Of a stretch of DNA of 64,000 bases, positions 11,705 through 25,192 are shown piece by piece. The notes beneath the pieces are model-generated. The model did not search any database. It worked only from the letters and a program-made list of their open reading frames with translations, and was not told where the DNA came from. Source of the stretch: Loxodes magnus (lineage: Eukaryota > Ciliophora > Karyorelictea > Loxodida > Loxodidae); contig CAMPDV010000119.1 of assembly GCA_946699065.1 (NCBI GenBank), positions 62,001-126,000 on the forward strand, read 5' to 3'. The position numbers were made by a program, and so were the translations under genes. Each line of letters starts with the position of its first letter. Positions within the stretch are counted from its first letter, which is position 1.

Positions 11705-14700
11705 ATGAAGGTAAAAAACTGACTATATTTCTTATTATTTATATAAGTTAATTCTGAAAACTTTTATCCTTTAGGATTAAGGTATTGCTAATAGGGATGA
11801 TATCCAGATACTATTGTTACCTCCATTTCTAACGGAGGAGCAGGTGATGTTACTTACACTTTTTATTTCGCTCTTGATAATTTTACTGATGACACTGATG
11901 TGAATATTTAGTTTCCTGATGAATTTGCATTTACTAATTTTATTACGGGACCTGCTGAGAAGTTGCTAGATACATAGAACTGCTATAAAGCTATTGTACC
12001 TGAAATCACTAATCTAGTTGAATGAAGTACTACAGGACCGTTTTCTCTATGGACTTTAACAAAAAGTGGTTAAATAAGTCACATAGGATGAAATTTTGGT
12101 ACTATTGGCTTCGGGCCTACTATCTAAGAAATGCAAGAAGCAAAAGTGAGGTTTAAAACAAGTTTGGTAAATGGAGTAGAACTTGCAGAAACTAAGCAAA
12201 ACTAAGTTCAATAAACATCGACTATTGAAATATAGCTAACCTTAGGTCTTCCCATATACAAAGGAGATCTGTTTAAAATTACTTTTCCTAGCTAATTTAA
12301 CATACAGACAGTAAGCAATGTAAATTCAGTTATTCTTAAGGAAGGAACGAGATTTGATGGAAGTGGATGGAACTAAAACTAAATAAAAAGCGTTAAAAAA
12401 GTTTAAGATAATGTATATAACTTTGATTTTGCTATCGAAGGATAAGATTTAACTATTTATGGCTTATATAATAATATAGATCCAAGAGGGAGTTCACCTA
12501 ACGATAAATATGCAGTTTTTTAAATTGATGGAGTCACAAATCCTATCGCTAAATATCCTATAGCAAATCTAAAATTCTTCATATAGACTTTAAAATATAC
12601 ATACTCAGGTGGACCTTAACTTATATATGAGAATATAGTTTAAACGTTTAGTGATGAGCTAAAAACAGGGACAGTATTAACATAGAAGTGTGAACTTTCA
12701 AACAACAATAGATATTAAAATTTTATAAAGAGTAACTAGGTACCATCTGGTATTAACATATTCGTTGACTTTACATTCGGTCTACAGCATGCTGTTGTAT
12801 AAGGCGGATAAATTACAATTACTTTAGATGGAATTGTTACAGCTTTAGGAAATGGAATTTAAAATGTATGAATATATGTATCTAAGGGACTAATTCCTGT
12901 TGATTAATATGTGTAAGCAAGATGATACACAACTGACACCATTGTCCTTTCTGGATATTAGACAACTGACTCTTAACCTAGTATAACTTTAACAGCTTAA
13001 GTTAAAATATTTGGCAGAAATTGCTTTAAATCAATTACTTCTTATATAGACTAAGGGAATATTAAGATAGATGAGAAGATCTAACTAGTAGCTAAAGAGT
13101 ATGTGGGAATTAGTAATGAGCTTTATCTTTTTGGTGGATCTATGTTCTTGTGATTGTGAAATGAAGGTGGTTCTGCTGGAACGGCCACATCCTTCAAAAT
13201 AGAAGTTAACTAAAATACAGGAACTTTATCTGACGATCCTAATGATAAAAGTATTGTAGATAGAACTGTTGTCTCACTTAACATAGAAGCGAACATGTAT
13301 ACTATAGGCTCTAACATATTAGTTTCAGATGATGACCATTTAACTATCAAGCCAGCAAATTACAGAAATGCTACATAAATTACATTCTAAAACGGCATAA
13401 TGCTGATAGAAAGATCGAACTCAGATAGAAGCAATTATAAATGAAAGAACTATTACATCACAAGCTTGAAAGACATAAAAGATCCTACAACTAGTTATGT
13501 TACTTCTGCAGTTCCCTATTTTCCTGCATATCCTCCTAATATGCATAAATATGAAGTATGTGTTTTCTAATTTGATCCAGATATCTCTACATGATCTTAT
13601 CTTAATTGTAACTATAAGGATGTTATCGCTACTACTGAAAAGAATGATGGAGCTTATTAATGCTAAGATGAATGTCTTTAACTTAAGGCTTGTGGAAACT
13701 AGCATTTGGGAAACTGAGATTTTTTAATTTGGTAGATAAGAATTCCTTAGAAAGATCCTGATGGAGAATTCGAAACTAATAAACTGGTATGAGCCTTCGA
13801 AGTACCAGCAAATGATTCTCTAAACATTGTTAAAGCTTAAATTTCCTGTAGAAGTCCCCAAAATTATTTTGTTGACTAGCATTATGGAATAGGAAGCACT
13901 TAAGCTTAAAATTATCCTAATTATATTAAATAATTTGGATCTAGGAAAAACGCGTATAATGGTGTTATTTAACTAAGCGTTGATGATTATATGGCAACTA
14001 TTGTAAGCTCAAATGCTTATAAAGGCTATTCAAATGATTAGACCAGATTACAAAACACATACTGAGGAGTATTTCCAGTTAAGACTAAGATTGTTACATC
14101 TTAGATCAATCCTCTCACCTGTTCAGCTGTATTCACCTGGACAGATACAACTGGATATACCAGAACTATCCTATAACTAAGCTAAACTTAAGAATATGGA
14201 AATATGAATAATGGTCCTCTCTACATCTGGGAGAGCTAGAATATTCGAAACTATTTCTAGTACAATAAATTCAGATCGAACTGAATGATGCTAGACTGGG
14301 AATTTACAAATGGAGGTTATTAAGATATTGCTGTATATTAAAAAATGACATATGGAATGGGAGCTGATTCATTTTGTATGATTATACTACCATAATACTT
14401 TAAGTTTATCAATGAGGTATCACAAATAACATCCTCATCTTCTTTAGGAAATCTAACTCTTTTAACCATTTGGGAATTTAATAACTTATAGTTTTTGCTT
14501 ACATACCATGACTAAGATGTATGGCCAGAATGAACAAATGATATCGAAATTAAAAAAATTAAAGCTCCATATGGGGAATAAACTAATAATTTGCTAGACA
14601 ATGATGGATTTAAGGCTTATATGGTTTGTGGTAATGAAGGAAGCGAAGGAGAATCTTCTAAAACATGAAATGCACTGATGGTGTAATAATATTAAAATGG

Positions 14701-17700
14701 CTTTGAAAATGGAGGCTGGAAAGAAAAGTAAGTTGAAGAGAGAACAATTTAAGACTTTCAGGCTACCTTTACATTGAGTGAAGATTATCCTATAGGCGAA
14801 GGATGTATAGTACAATTTTCATGACTGAACTCCTATTTTTTACCAAGCTGAATTGAAATAAATGGGGAATATTGTTACAGTCCGAAAATAACAGAGTCGT
14901 CATCGTCATGCACAGTCTAAACAGAAATATAAGACTCACTAGTAATTATTTTCAAAGATACTCTTGTTAAGAAGATAGTAGATCTGTAGATAAATAATAA
15001 GTATTAAATTGTTGACTTTATGGAAAAAATATTTGTATATGGTAACTGGAACACCTAAAGTAAAGTATATCAATGCAAAATTACCAACTAGAAGCAAGAT
15101 GATTGCTTGGAAATTAAAAACCAGAACTTTTAAGTAACTGTTTTGGCCTAATCTTCTAGATATTTAGTGGTTAAATAAGTTCAGCTTTATCCTAATAATT
15201 TGAAGACTACGTTAGATAGCTGGATATTTTCAGATCTCAAAATAGAGTTCAATGTATAGAACTATTTACCATACAGTTAGAAACAGAAAGATAAGTCTTA
15301 ATTTCCTAGAATTTAGTTTTCAATACCCCCGGACTTTATTGTAAACGATCTGTTCAATCCTTAATTTCACTGTTATCTAAACTTTACAGGAAACTGCTAG
15401 TTTTCAGCTGTAACTTTATCTATATATCCATAAGAAATAATTACCTCTAATTAGGCTTATAAAATCTTCTTGGTTTAGTTTGTGAAAACACCTGAGAAAA
15501 TATAAGTAGGGTAATAGTAAGCATGGGTAGGCGAAACCTACTTTTAAGATAATGTGGTTGACTAGGCTTTGCCAGCAAGTACTAATATTAATGACAAGAT
15601 GTATGCAAGGATGCAACTTGCAGCTATAAAGGATACTACACATAAACTGAACTTAAACGTTTTTCCTAATTGTAAAGGAGAATATTCTTAATACACTTTT
15701 TCCTTCTAGTACATTGATATAATCAACCCATCTAATCCAAACTCTTTATAATCTCAACAATACATTTGGATACAATTTCCAATGGATTAATATGATTACT
15801 ATGTAGGCGATTCCAATTAATGATTCTAAGGATAACTAGATGATGATGATAACTAACCGATTTATTTTATTCCTTGCTTATTATAAAAGAACTAGTTTTA
15901 TATGATTGGTGTAATCTGCATTACTAAAAGAAATTGGATTCAAGTGAAGTTAAGTTAAGAGGTGAAAAACAAAGATAATATAACTATTTAAATAGTTGGC
16001 ATTAGAAACCCAAAATCCAAGGACGTTCTAACTTATACTTTATTGATCTTATAGCTTGGTAATGGGGAATAGTTCTCTGCGTATTAATACTATTAAGCTC
16101 AATTCCAGTTTTGAGAAAATCCAGCTGCTTATATAAATTTCTTAGATGTTAGTATGAAATTCAGGAATGACGGTCACGCACTAAGTGGCTTAGATGATTA
16201 TGAATTCTGATTTTCAATTTGACCCAAAGACACAACACCTAAAACAGTAAAAATGAAACCAAAATCAAGTAAGTTTGTTATCTATTTTCCAAACTAATAT
16301 TTTATTCAACCTACTATGAACTATGAGGAGCTGCAAAACCCAAAGTAATGAACTATAGCCCTTTTTTAAACCATTGAAATGGCTAACTATGATGCTAATA
16401 GTCCTTATAAATCTCTTTCCTATGTATATTCTAACTATACAATAGAACAAAAAGGAAATGCCTTGATTTGGGATTTCAATGAGGAAATTAATTTTATATC
16501 CAATTTAGATGAGATGACGTATTACACTTACGCTATAAGGGTTTCGAAAATGTCTAATCCTTACTTCGCAAATATTCGTAAAGATAGTAGTTTCGATTTT
16601 AACTGGTAGGATCCAACTCCAAAAAACTTGAGCGACAACTTGTGAACGAAATATCATTAATATAGTACAAAATTTGAAATAGCCGTTTGAGACGAAGAAA
16701 AAGGGACTAATACGGATAAACTTGCATATCAAGCAAGATCGTACGGGATACTTCACCATTCTTATTTGGGCTTCTTCAAAATTAACCCTCTTTTATATAT
16801 TCTAAATGAAGAGTTCAACTTAGTAAATTTCGTTCAGGTAGTAGAAGGATAACAATCAGAAGCTTACTATATTGCTACTGGATTTAATCTCCAGCAAGCT
16901 TAAAACTATCCAGTCAGAATTACATCTGTATAAGTATCTTCTTCCTAAGAATGGCTTGAGTTCGGTAGTAAGAATACGGATAATACTCTGTTGAAAGATA
17001 ATCATAAGAAGAAATTCAGATTCTTTGCAGGATAGAATGAAGGAGGAACCATCAAGTATATTAACTGAAATACTCTTATCTAATCAGGCGCTAAAAGATC
17101 AGATGAAGAGTATTCTGAGTTGGTAAACACATTAGTCTTAATCTATCCTATTAGGAGCTACAATTATGGACGGATGAAATTGTCAGATTACGAAATGAAG
17201 ATATAAAACGATTTGTAAACTTTACCAATCACAGTGAGTTTATCAAAGAGCCCCGCTGAGAATGTTAACATAGGATTTTAAGTGATCCTTAACTAAGATG
17301 AGTAGATTGGGCAAGATTGGGATGAGTTAAATGATAAAAGCATTTATATTATTAATCCTGAGAACTTGACTTTCTCTCGTTGGGAGTAAGATAAAAGTTT
17401 TACAGTGTTTATCTCTAAATGGAACATAGAGAAAGGGGTGTCATTTAGACTTTACTTATATTATACAGGTATAAATTAGGATTCATTTATCCAACAGGAT
17501 CAAGACTACATCAAGTTTATAGTTATAGACTAGTTTAAGGAAACTACTCCAATTTTAGCTATTCAAGTTCAAACTATCAAGACTACATAATTCAGCTTTG
17601 AGATGCAATTAGGAATATCTGAACCAGGAATTATCTATTATCTAGTGCTTCCTGAAAGTATTGAAGGACCAAGAAATATTGATCAGTTTTTATTTTGAAG

Positions 17701-18976
17701 CGAAAAGTAAACTAGAGAGCGTATGATTTAGGAATAAGATTAAGAAGAAACCATTTAAGAAGAGACTGAGCAAGAAGAATCTGATCAGAGTGAAGAGGAG
17801 AATTAGAATGAAGTGGAGCCAATAGATGTTCCCTTAACTGAATGAGAGAAGCAAATTTTACAGCAATAAGCTGTTCATTTTTAGAGTGAGTATCTTTTAA
17901 GTGAACCTATCCTAGCATATACTTCTAATTCTGCTGTCTTGCTGAAATATTCTAATGATGATGACAATAATTACCTATGGGCAGGCACAAATTACGTTAT
18001 ATATATAACAATGCAGAATATCTTTTCCGCATATTCTAATCTACAGAAAGCAGCTTTTACTACTGAAGAATTAGACAAAAATAAATGGACAAGTGTTACA
18101 ATCTCTGGAACTGAAAAACCTCAAGGTTCGTTATTAAAAGATATAGTTGAATCTTATGTCAACTCAATAAAATGGAAATATGAGCAAACGATCTATAAAG
18201 ATGAATGGGTATTCCAAATTGAAAACTAAAGACGAATGCTAGTCAAGGATAATAAATATGAATGTGTTATGTAGTTCATCCAAGATCCTTCAGGATTTAA
18301 TCAATAGAATCCTGATTTAATAATGTAAGAAGCATTAGATTGTTCCATTTGCTTAGGGGAATTTTAAAACAATTTGATATTGTCTCAAAACGCAAGTGAT
18401 TATATAGCAATAGATTATTTAATATCCTCATCTAATATCGCATGAATTTAGGATTAGGAAAAGGTAAATCCTTAGTTATACTAAGTTTCTTTTTTGGGAA
18501 AATCGAATTAAATATCCATTTCATATCAAGGCATTGAGAAGTATTACTTATTTACTGTTTTGTTTTACGATGAAATTGCTAACTCAAACAGTTCAACTTT
18601 AATAAATACAGACTAGATTATCAGTGGACTAGATTATAAAAACTAACAAGCTTGGCAGGTACAAAACAAAGTATTTCCTTAAAATTATAATTCTTCCATA
18701 GATAACTAGCTTTCTGCTCTTTAGCTATTTTTCTACCGCCTTGACTCAGGAACTTAATATTCTGTATGCGCAGTATCCACGAACAGTTACACCTCTTCAA
18801 CAAACCCACTATCAACAAACCCACTATGTTATCAATTCAAAACAAACGGAACAAAGCAAGACAAAGACAGTTGTAACGAATGTAGTTGTGACGAGTCTCT
18901 CTGCAAAAAGAGTTTAGCATCCTTCTTATCATCCTTACACTGGATTACACTCCTAACATTGATATACTTTTAATGA
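11705..18976 (+). CDS. Giant secreted or GPI-anchored surface protein, 2,423 residues
   Basis: One frame of 7.3 kb with no frameshift. The N-terminus is a signal peptide (MKVKNWLYFLLFIQVNS) that itself contains a TGA-coded Trp. The body is a series of beta-rich segments of the kind found in large ciliate extracellular proteins (for example VTYTFYF and NIQFPDEF, with FP-x-x-F motifs recurring), scattered cysteines, and an acidic Glu/Gln linker around 17740-17830. The end is a Cys-rich stretch (NECSCDESLCKK) followed by a hydrophobic tail (SLHWITLLTLIYFQ) directly before TGA, as in GPI-anchored or single-TM proteins. I count 29 in-frame TGA and about 26 TGG codons. Function unknown; cell-surface or matrix role inferred. 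It ends 107 bp before the kinase gene. Confidence 0.88.
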
Positions 18977-19083
18977 TTCTCTTTATTTCTCTCTATTTAA
19001 CCTAATTAAACTAATCATAGCTATTTAAACTTTAACCCCTTTTGAATTAATTCTTCAGTTCTCTTTATCAAATTTCACTAAAA

Positions 19084-21628
19084 ATGAATATTTTGGAATC
19101 GAAGACAATAAGTAGAATCAACAGCTTACCTAAAAGCCCTGAAAATAATCCTTTATACCCTGATTTTACGCTGTAAACTACTCTCAACTAGCACCAGATA
19201 ATTAAGAATAATTACTTGAAGTAGCAATACTTTAACTATGGTACTACTATCAATAACGCTAATACTGTACAAATCATAGGTGGAAAGGGAGTGTCCAGTG
19301 CTTTGAGACCTTAATCTGCTAACTGAAATTAAACTAAGAAAGCTTAAACTATCCAAAGCAATTAAAACGCATTAAAGCCTTCTTTTCAGAATCATGTAGT
19401 AAGACTAGCTTAGTAGCTTTAGTAGTAGAAGTAGTAAGGAACAGTGCTTGAAAATAAGATCTTTGTTAAATGGTAGTAACCTAATTAGTAACCTGCTAAT
19501 GAAAGTAGTGCTAAGCCTCCTAGACATAACTAAAGAAAACATACTATTGTATCAGCTGAATAATACAGGAGGCATTTGATGAAGTAGAAGGAAGAAATAA
19601 AGTAATATGTTATATAAGAGGCAGTACAGGGTGATTATTAACTGATTGATAATCAGAATAAGAGAGATGCTAAGGAAGTAATAATTAAGAAGTCTAGGCC
19701 TTAATCAGCTAAACCTACATTATAAAGAAGGAGTAACACTCTATTTCTTTAAAATTAACAACTGAAGTAGAACTAAGTGACAGAAAATGAGGTAGAGAAG
19801 AACTAAAAATATTTTGCGAATACCTAAAATATGGTTATTAATGCTAATTAGGATCAACAGTAAGAATTAAACGAGAATTCGTAAAAGAGTAATGTAAGTA
19901 GTAATGACCAGAAAATAGATTAAAATTACTAAAAAGAAACTTCCTCCAATAACACTAAAATGAAGGAAAATCATATTTCTAAGGCTATTAACGAATTAAA
20001 GCTAAGCGGATACGGACGCTTTAGAAAGCCTTCTGTTAAAAGCTCAACACACTATGGAATATTGGCTACATTAGCTGGAAGACTTTAAAATGATTAAGAA
20101 TAATTAAAGAAATAAGATACAAATGAGGTTTAAAAAAGTGAGTGTGAATAGCAATCATTCAATAATGAAAATAAATACCTTAACATAAACAGAAGTTAGG
20201 GAAACATGGATGAGTATTAGATTCTTAGTATGATTGGTAAAGGAGCATATGGAGAGGTCAAATTAGCTATTCATAAAGAGAGCTAGTAAAAATATGCTAT
20301 AAAGATGTATGATTTAACCAAAATGGGAGAAAAGCATAGAATAAAATCAATATACAGGGAAATTAAAATCCTAAGCAAACTTTAGCATCCAAATATCATT
20401 TTTCTTCATCAAGTTTTGTAAACTGTATCATAGATAAACCTAGTTTTGGAGTACTTTCCCAATAGTGTAAATTTACATACTTACTTGAAGAAGAAAAGAA
20501 AAATCGATGAGTAAGAAACGAAAAACATCTTTTTCTAGATCTTAAAGGGAGTGATGTACTGTCATACGTTAAATGTGTCCCACAGGGATATAAAACTGGA
20601 AAATATACTCATTGATGACAAACTCAATATTAAACTTATAGACTTTGGGTTTTCAACTTGCATTCCAAAAGAGAAAAAGATTAAATTATATTGCGGAACT
20701 CCTAGTTATATGTCTCCAGAAATTGTACTTAAAAAAGAGTTTGCTGGACCGCCAAGTGATATATGAGCTCTTGGTATACTTTTGTACGTCCTTTTGTGCG
20801 GTTAATTCCCTTTTAAAGGCGCTAACAACTAAGAGTTATTTAAAAAGATCGAAAGAGGTAATTTTACCTTTCCAATCTACGTTTCAGTTCAAGCTCAGCA
20901 AATAATCACCAAAATGCTTCAACTGAATCCGTAGATGAGACCTAACTGCATGATGTTAATTAAAGACCAATTTTTCAACCTCTAAGGTGATATTTACTGG
21001 GAAAACAACATCTCCAGTAATCAGATTAACGATAACTTCGAAAACCTTTCAGCAAGGTAAACTTAGAATTAGTTAACAAGTAAGAGACCTCAAAGTGCTA
21101 ACTGGAATATCAAGTCTATAAAGCCTTAAAACTTTAACGAAACATACTAGTATGACTTTAAGAGATTTAACTAGGTTCAAGTTACATAAACCGCAAACAA
21201 CTTTTAAAAGCAATTTGATATGGAGATAGTTGATAAAATTGTAAGCTTTAATATACAGAGAAGACTAGGTTATAGTAAGCAAGTAATTGAGTAATAACTC
21301 TCTAATGAAAAGAGCGGACTTTACTAACTTTACCAAAAATTGACAAATGCGAAAGATCAGGCGATGAAATAGCTTAGGCTAATACAGGTATGGTGAATTT
21401 CAATGCTTCTACAGAAAGAGGTAATTTATCATTCAGATTAAAATCTCTAATTCCATGGGGAATAAAGAAGCTAGAGGTCAAATGGTTGAAGGTTTAGAAC
21501 AGAATTATTCTTTTATTTGTGTTTTTGTAATTTCAGATTTATAATGGATATCACTAACTAGCCTTAGTATTTAAGTAGCATATAAATAAGGAAAAATATC
21601 TAACATCAAGAGCTTTAGTTACTTCTGA
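19084..21628 (+). CDS. Serine/threonine protein kinase, CAMK/AMPK-like, long Gln-rich N-terminus
   Basis: Model: 19084-21420 joined to 21437-21628, 842 residues. Residues 1-375 are Gln/Asn-rich and unstructured. The kinase domain spans about 376-630: glycine loop GKGAYGEV, AIKMY lysine, HRDIKLEN catalytic loop, DFGFS, CGTPSYMSPE activation segment, and DIWALG, in which the near-invariant Trp is TGA (20764). After the domain, RLGYSKQVIEQQL resembles the UBA-like segment of AMPK/MARK relatives. Motif RPQSANWN occurs twice, at 19306 with TGA and at 21085 with TGG. The end is less sure: TGA at 21394 could be the stop (770 residues), or Trp followed by a 16-bp intron and a short last exon. Confidence 0.9.
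21421..21436 (+). other. Proposed 16-bp intron near the kinase 3' end
   Basis: GTAATTTATCATTCAG. Removing it joins KE to IKISNSMGNKE, a more protein-like frame than the unspliced one. The length equals two other proposed introns. Confidence 0.45.
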
Positions 21629-22068
21629 GGGTATAAGACTGAAGCCTAAAATTATCTTACAAAAGATAAGATAAAAAATAAATTTATCATTGTATACTAT
21701 AAAAGCCTTTTTGTGATATGCAAAGGTAACTATTGAGCAAGTCTCAACTATAAACTATAAGGTCTTAATTATATAAAGCTAATAGCTCGAAATATTAATA
21801 GTACATTCTAATCGTATTAGCAGACTACTATATAAGTATGATATTCTAACTGAATTTCTTCTCTACAAATAAACTTAAATATAAGTGATGATCTGGGCTA
21901 TATTATAGCACTATACATCATATCACTTCATTAGATCTAGTGACATATATGGCTTGAAGCAAATCTATTATAAATGGATTGTTGCTTTTTTTAGAAAATA
22001 CCAGCATATCTAAAAATTGTATTTCATGAGCTATTTCAAGGGTTTTTTGAATAAATAATATTTTAAAT

Positions 22069-23000
22069 ATGGGAATTCCTTTTGAACTACCTCAATACAA
22101 CTTAGCTCGTGGACTTAAGATATTATCAGTATTTGGAGGGTTCTACTTCCTTTACAGGTACTAAAGAAATAAAGAAGTATAGCACGAAACTGGAATAGCT
22201 TAGTTCTTCTGTAACAGGCAGTCTTTGGTATTATAGCAGGTAAGTGATTATACAGTGCCATTAGCTAAATGGTGCTAAGGCTCCAAGAAGATGCGAATAA
22301 GAATTCCTCTCGCTTTATGACTGTGTTAACAAGCATAAGGGAACAAACAACACCATGCTTAACAAGTACTGAGGAAATCCATACATTCACTTAGTTTAAT
22401 AATATTAAATGGCATAATTTTAGTTACTTTAGAGCATCTTAAGCTTAAGCTCTAAGTCTAAACTCTCTATTTGTAAAGTATGCAAAAATTATCGTTGCAG
22501 GCCATAAAAATTTCTTATAACTTCACAGTGATCTAAAGCAAAAAATCTTATATCTTAAAAGATCAGTAAACCTGAAATAAAAAAGGGAAGGAAAAATTTC
22601 TTGGAGACAGCTTCATATAATACGATATATAAAAGCCTTAGTAATTAACCAATGAGCAGTCTCTATCTGTAACTAGTAAAGATAAAACTAAAAGTGAATA
22701 AAGTTAATAGGTTTAAGAAAGTGATGGCATCCAATAAATTAATTTAAATTTTAAAGTATAAGAAGATATATGATAAGTAAAGGAAACATCTGGCAGCAAT
22801 TAGTTATAGATGATAATCTGATAAGATTAATATTCAAAAATCTAAGCTATTTAATATATTAAAGAATGATGTCACTAATTGAGTAAAAATCATCAATAAC
22901 GGTGATAAAAAGAGGAAGAACATTGAAAGATATATTTAAATAAGCTCATCAATATCAATAGTCAGAAGATGGTATTACATACTTAAGTTAACCCTCAAAA
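22069..23000 (+). CDS. Coding region of unclear exon structure (possible CX9C small protein, then a charged segment)
   Basis: ATG at 22069 opens MGIPFELPQYNLARGLKILS with a hydrophobic stretch after it. Removing a 16-bp intron (22240-22255) joins it to a segment with RCEQEFLSLYDC, a CX9C spacing like that of small mitochondrial twin-Cys proteins, ending at TGA 22529 (148 residues). However, a second frame over 22300-22560 and a third over 22560-22950 (with GDSFIQYDIQKPQQL and TKSEQSQQVQESDG) are also protein-like, so the region may be one gene with several micro-introns or two overlapping models. I cannot resolve it by eye. Confidence 0.4.
22240..22255 (+). other. Proposed 16-bp intron
   Basis: GTAAGTGATTATACAG, with a canonical GTAAGT donor and CAG acceptor. 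Splicing moves the frame from the hydrophobic N-terminal part to the RCEQEF...DC part. Confidence 0.5.
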
Positions 23001-23189
23001 CTAAATTATTCAATTAACTTAATAAAAGATGAATAGATATTGCCAAATAAGGCATATGGTATTATGGAAAAGTACAATAATCTATTTAATTACTAAATGC
23101 TATATATTTTCCTATTAAATGTAAATAGCTGATAAGATAATTGCCTGTTAACATAGCAAATGCATAATTGAATATTTGATAAAAAAGTA

Positions 23190-24309
23190 TCAATATAGAT
23201 TTTACTGACCTAATGATAAATATATTTGAGTAAGTTGTACTAATATTAACTTATATGGTATAGAATTTTTAATTGGTTTGTTAGCTTTATTTTTCAAATG
23301 AAACTTGAGATACCACCGCCGTACAATCATCAGCTTTTCCACCATTATATCTGATGTTATGCTTTCTTGCTTCAATCGCGAAAGGACTAGCATAATTCTT
23401 TAATTTAGAGAATTCCCATGCAGATTCTGTGATTATTTCTGCTACTTTTTAGATATTAAATTTACATAGTGTTTATTGTAAAATAGACACTATTTTATCA
23501 TCAGAAAGATTATCGAATATTCCATCTGACCCAGCTAATATTACATCCTTATCTTAAATTGGTATTTTCAACTGCACTATATTATCAGGAGTGATAGTAC
23601 TCCTTCATCTTTATTACAAATCTCTTAACTGCTGTACTTTTGCTTGGCCAAGGATTTCCATATTTGCCAAGTTAGGCCACTTTACCAATTAATAAGGCGT
23701 ATTGAACTAGATGCATTGAGCCTAAGTTTTGTATACAACTGTTAGGGATTCTATCTGATTATTAACCTAACTCTGTTTAGGTCTTAGTATCATTAGACGA
23801 GTATCTCCAATATAATTGATACAGAGATTATTTTCCCAAAGGTAGTAGAATAAAATTGTGCTACTACCTGGAATTTCAGTTTACCAAAATGCATACCACA
23901 ATGCTTATTTTCCAAGTTAAAAAGCATCTTTTGCTTGCTAAATATTTTCTTGCACAAAAATGCAAGTCAAGCCTAATAAGCTTTCCGCAAACACTCTTGG
24001 ATTTATTCCAAATTTCTTTCACGAGCCTACTCCATCTGCTATACCACAAACGTTCGAAAAAACTCTCATCGCATCTTAGCTAGCTGAAGGATTTTTTGTT
24101 TTAGTTAGATGCGATGGAATGACAAATCCATCACTTCTCAAAGCAAAATATTACTATTTTTGGTGATAAGCGAAAGGTACTATCTTGCTCTATACTCTAC
24201 ACATTATGCTAGAAGTAGAAGTAGGTACCTGAGTTTTACGTTTGATGATCTTCTTAGCGAAAAAATTAATTTACAAAGAAGGTACCGTTAGTGACCTTTA
24301 CTACCTCAT
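23190..24309 (-). CDS. PTC7-like protein phosphatase (PP2C family)
   Basis: The protein aligns by eye with PPTC7/Ptc7, the mitochondrial PP2C-type Ser/Thr phosphatase. In order: CGIADGVGSW then KKFGINPR (family GVADGVGGW...YGVDP), PGSSTILFYYL, NYIGDTRLMILR (family NLGDSG...), FNTPYQL, VILAGSDGIFDNL (family DGLFDN) and GGKADDCTAVVS (family GGKPDDITV). The metal-binding Asp residues are present. The Trp of GVGSW is TGA. The N-terminal ~85 residues are basic and could be a mitochondrial presequence. The end is uncertain: no TGA follows in frame, so either a 31-bp intron (23210-23240) leads to TGA at 23190 (362 residues) or TAA at 23287-23289 terminates (340 residues). Confidence 0.88.
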
Positions 24310-24359
24310 ATGAGGTACCAACTAATAATCTTTACCACTTATTTTACAAATCGAATGTT

Positions 24360-25192
24360 ATGATGCCATATCCAATTAGCCTAAATATTAATTTAAACTA
24401 AGAGGAAAATGCAGATTAATTAAATTTTCTTCCTTAATCAAAGTCAAAAATTAAAAAGGTTTAAGACTATAGTAAGTATATAATTGCTAGAGGTGTTGGT
24501 ACTTTCAAAGGGTTATTTATGAATAGCTATGTTATAAGGGTAGTAACCTAGATGTCTATATGTAAAGTATATTGGCAGAAGAGGAATTGCTACTTGCTTT
24601 TTTAGATTAAATGAAAGGTTAAATTTTATTAACTAGTATTGATGGTCTAAAGTTAAGTCATTAATATAACTTCATATCGTAAGATGTGCAGTGTAGTTTG
24701 CTTAGTGGTTGGGATTATGTAGTATGATGAACTTAATCAGAGAGTAAGGATAGTAATGCTACTGCTTTAATCAAGATAATAGAGCTAACTGTAGGTAAAT
24801 CTCGGGTTTATAAGTTAGAACTAGAAAATTAAAGCTTTTGAATTAGTTATATGGATTAGTATCAGTCAAGCTACTAATGAGTAAACAAGATAAATCGGAA
24901 TAAAAATAGAGAGATGGATTAGCATGAGCTAGTGTTAATAAGCTCTTTCAATTAAAGAAAGATACAGCCATTAAATTATATTAAGCTAGAAAATTTTAAA
25001 ATTAAGGACTCAAATGCAAATATGAAATATTGTATTATTGGGTCAAGAATTAAAAAAAACTGGGATCATTTAATACTTTCCTTGTACTTGCTAGTAGTGA
25101 TTAGTTGTATCTGGATAAGATAATTTTTGAGAGAGACAAATTAAAAAAATCCATTAAATAAAGAGTAAATAATTACTTTTAAGTCAAAGTGA
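24360..25192 (+). CDS. Unknown protein, divergent from the phosphatase
   Basis: The start is 50 bp from the phosphatase start on the other strand. The first ~45 codons are in one frame (MMPYPISLN...). From about 24535 the good frame is another one, with segments such as SNLDVYMQSILAEEEL, SIDGLKLSHQYNF and SESKDSNATALIKIIEL, ending at TGA 25190. A short intron (or two) between about 24470 and 24530 is needed; several GT-AG choices fit and I cannot choose. At least four TGA codons are Trp, two of them adjacent (VVWW at about 24720). A hydrophobic stretch near the end may be a membrane anchor. Family not recognised. Confidence 0.55.

Noticed and set aside
11705..18976. Reading the giant gene as a decayed pseudogene because of 29 TGA codons
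   Set aside because: There is no frameshift over 7.3 kb, the signal peptide and anchor are intact, and the same TGA-Trp pattern occurs in conserved kinase, phosphatase and TPR positions.
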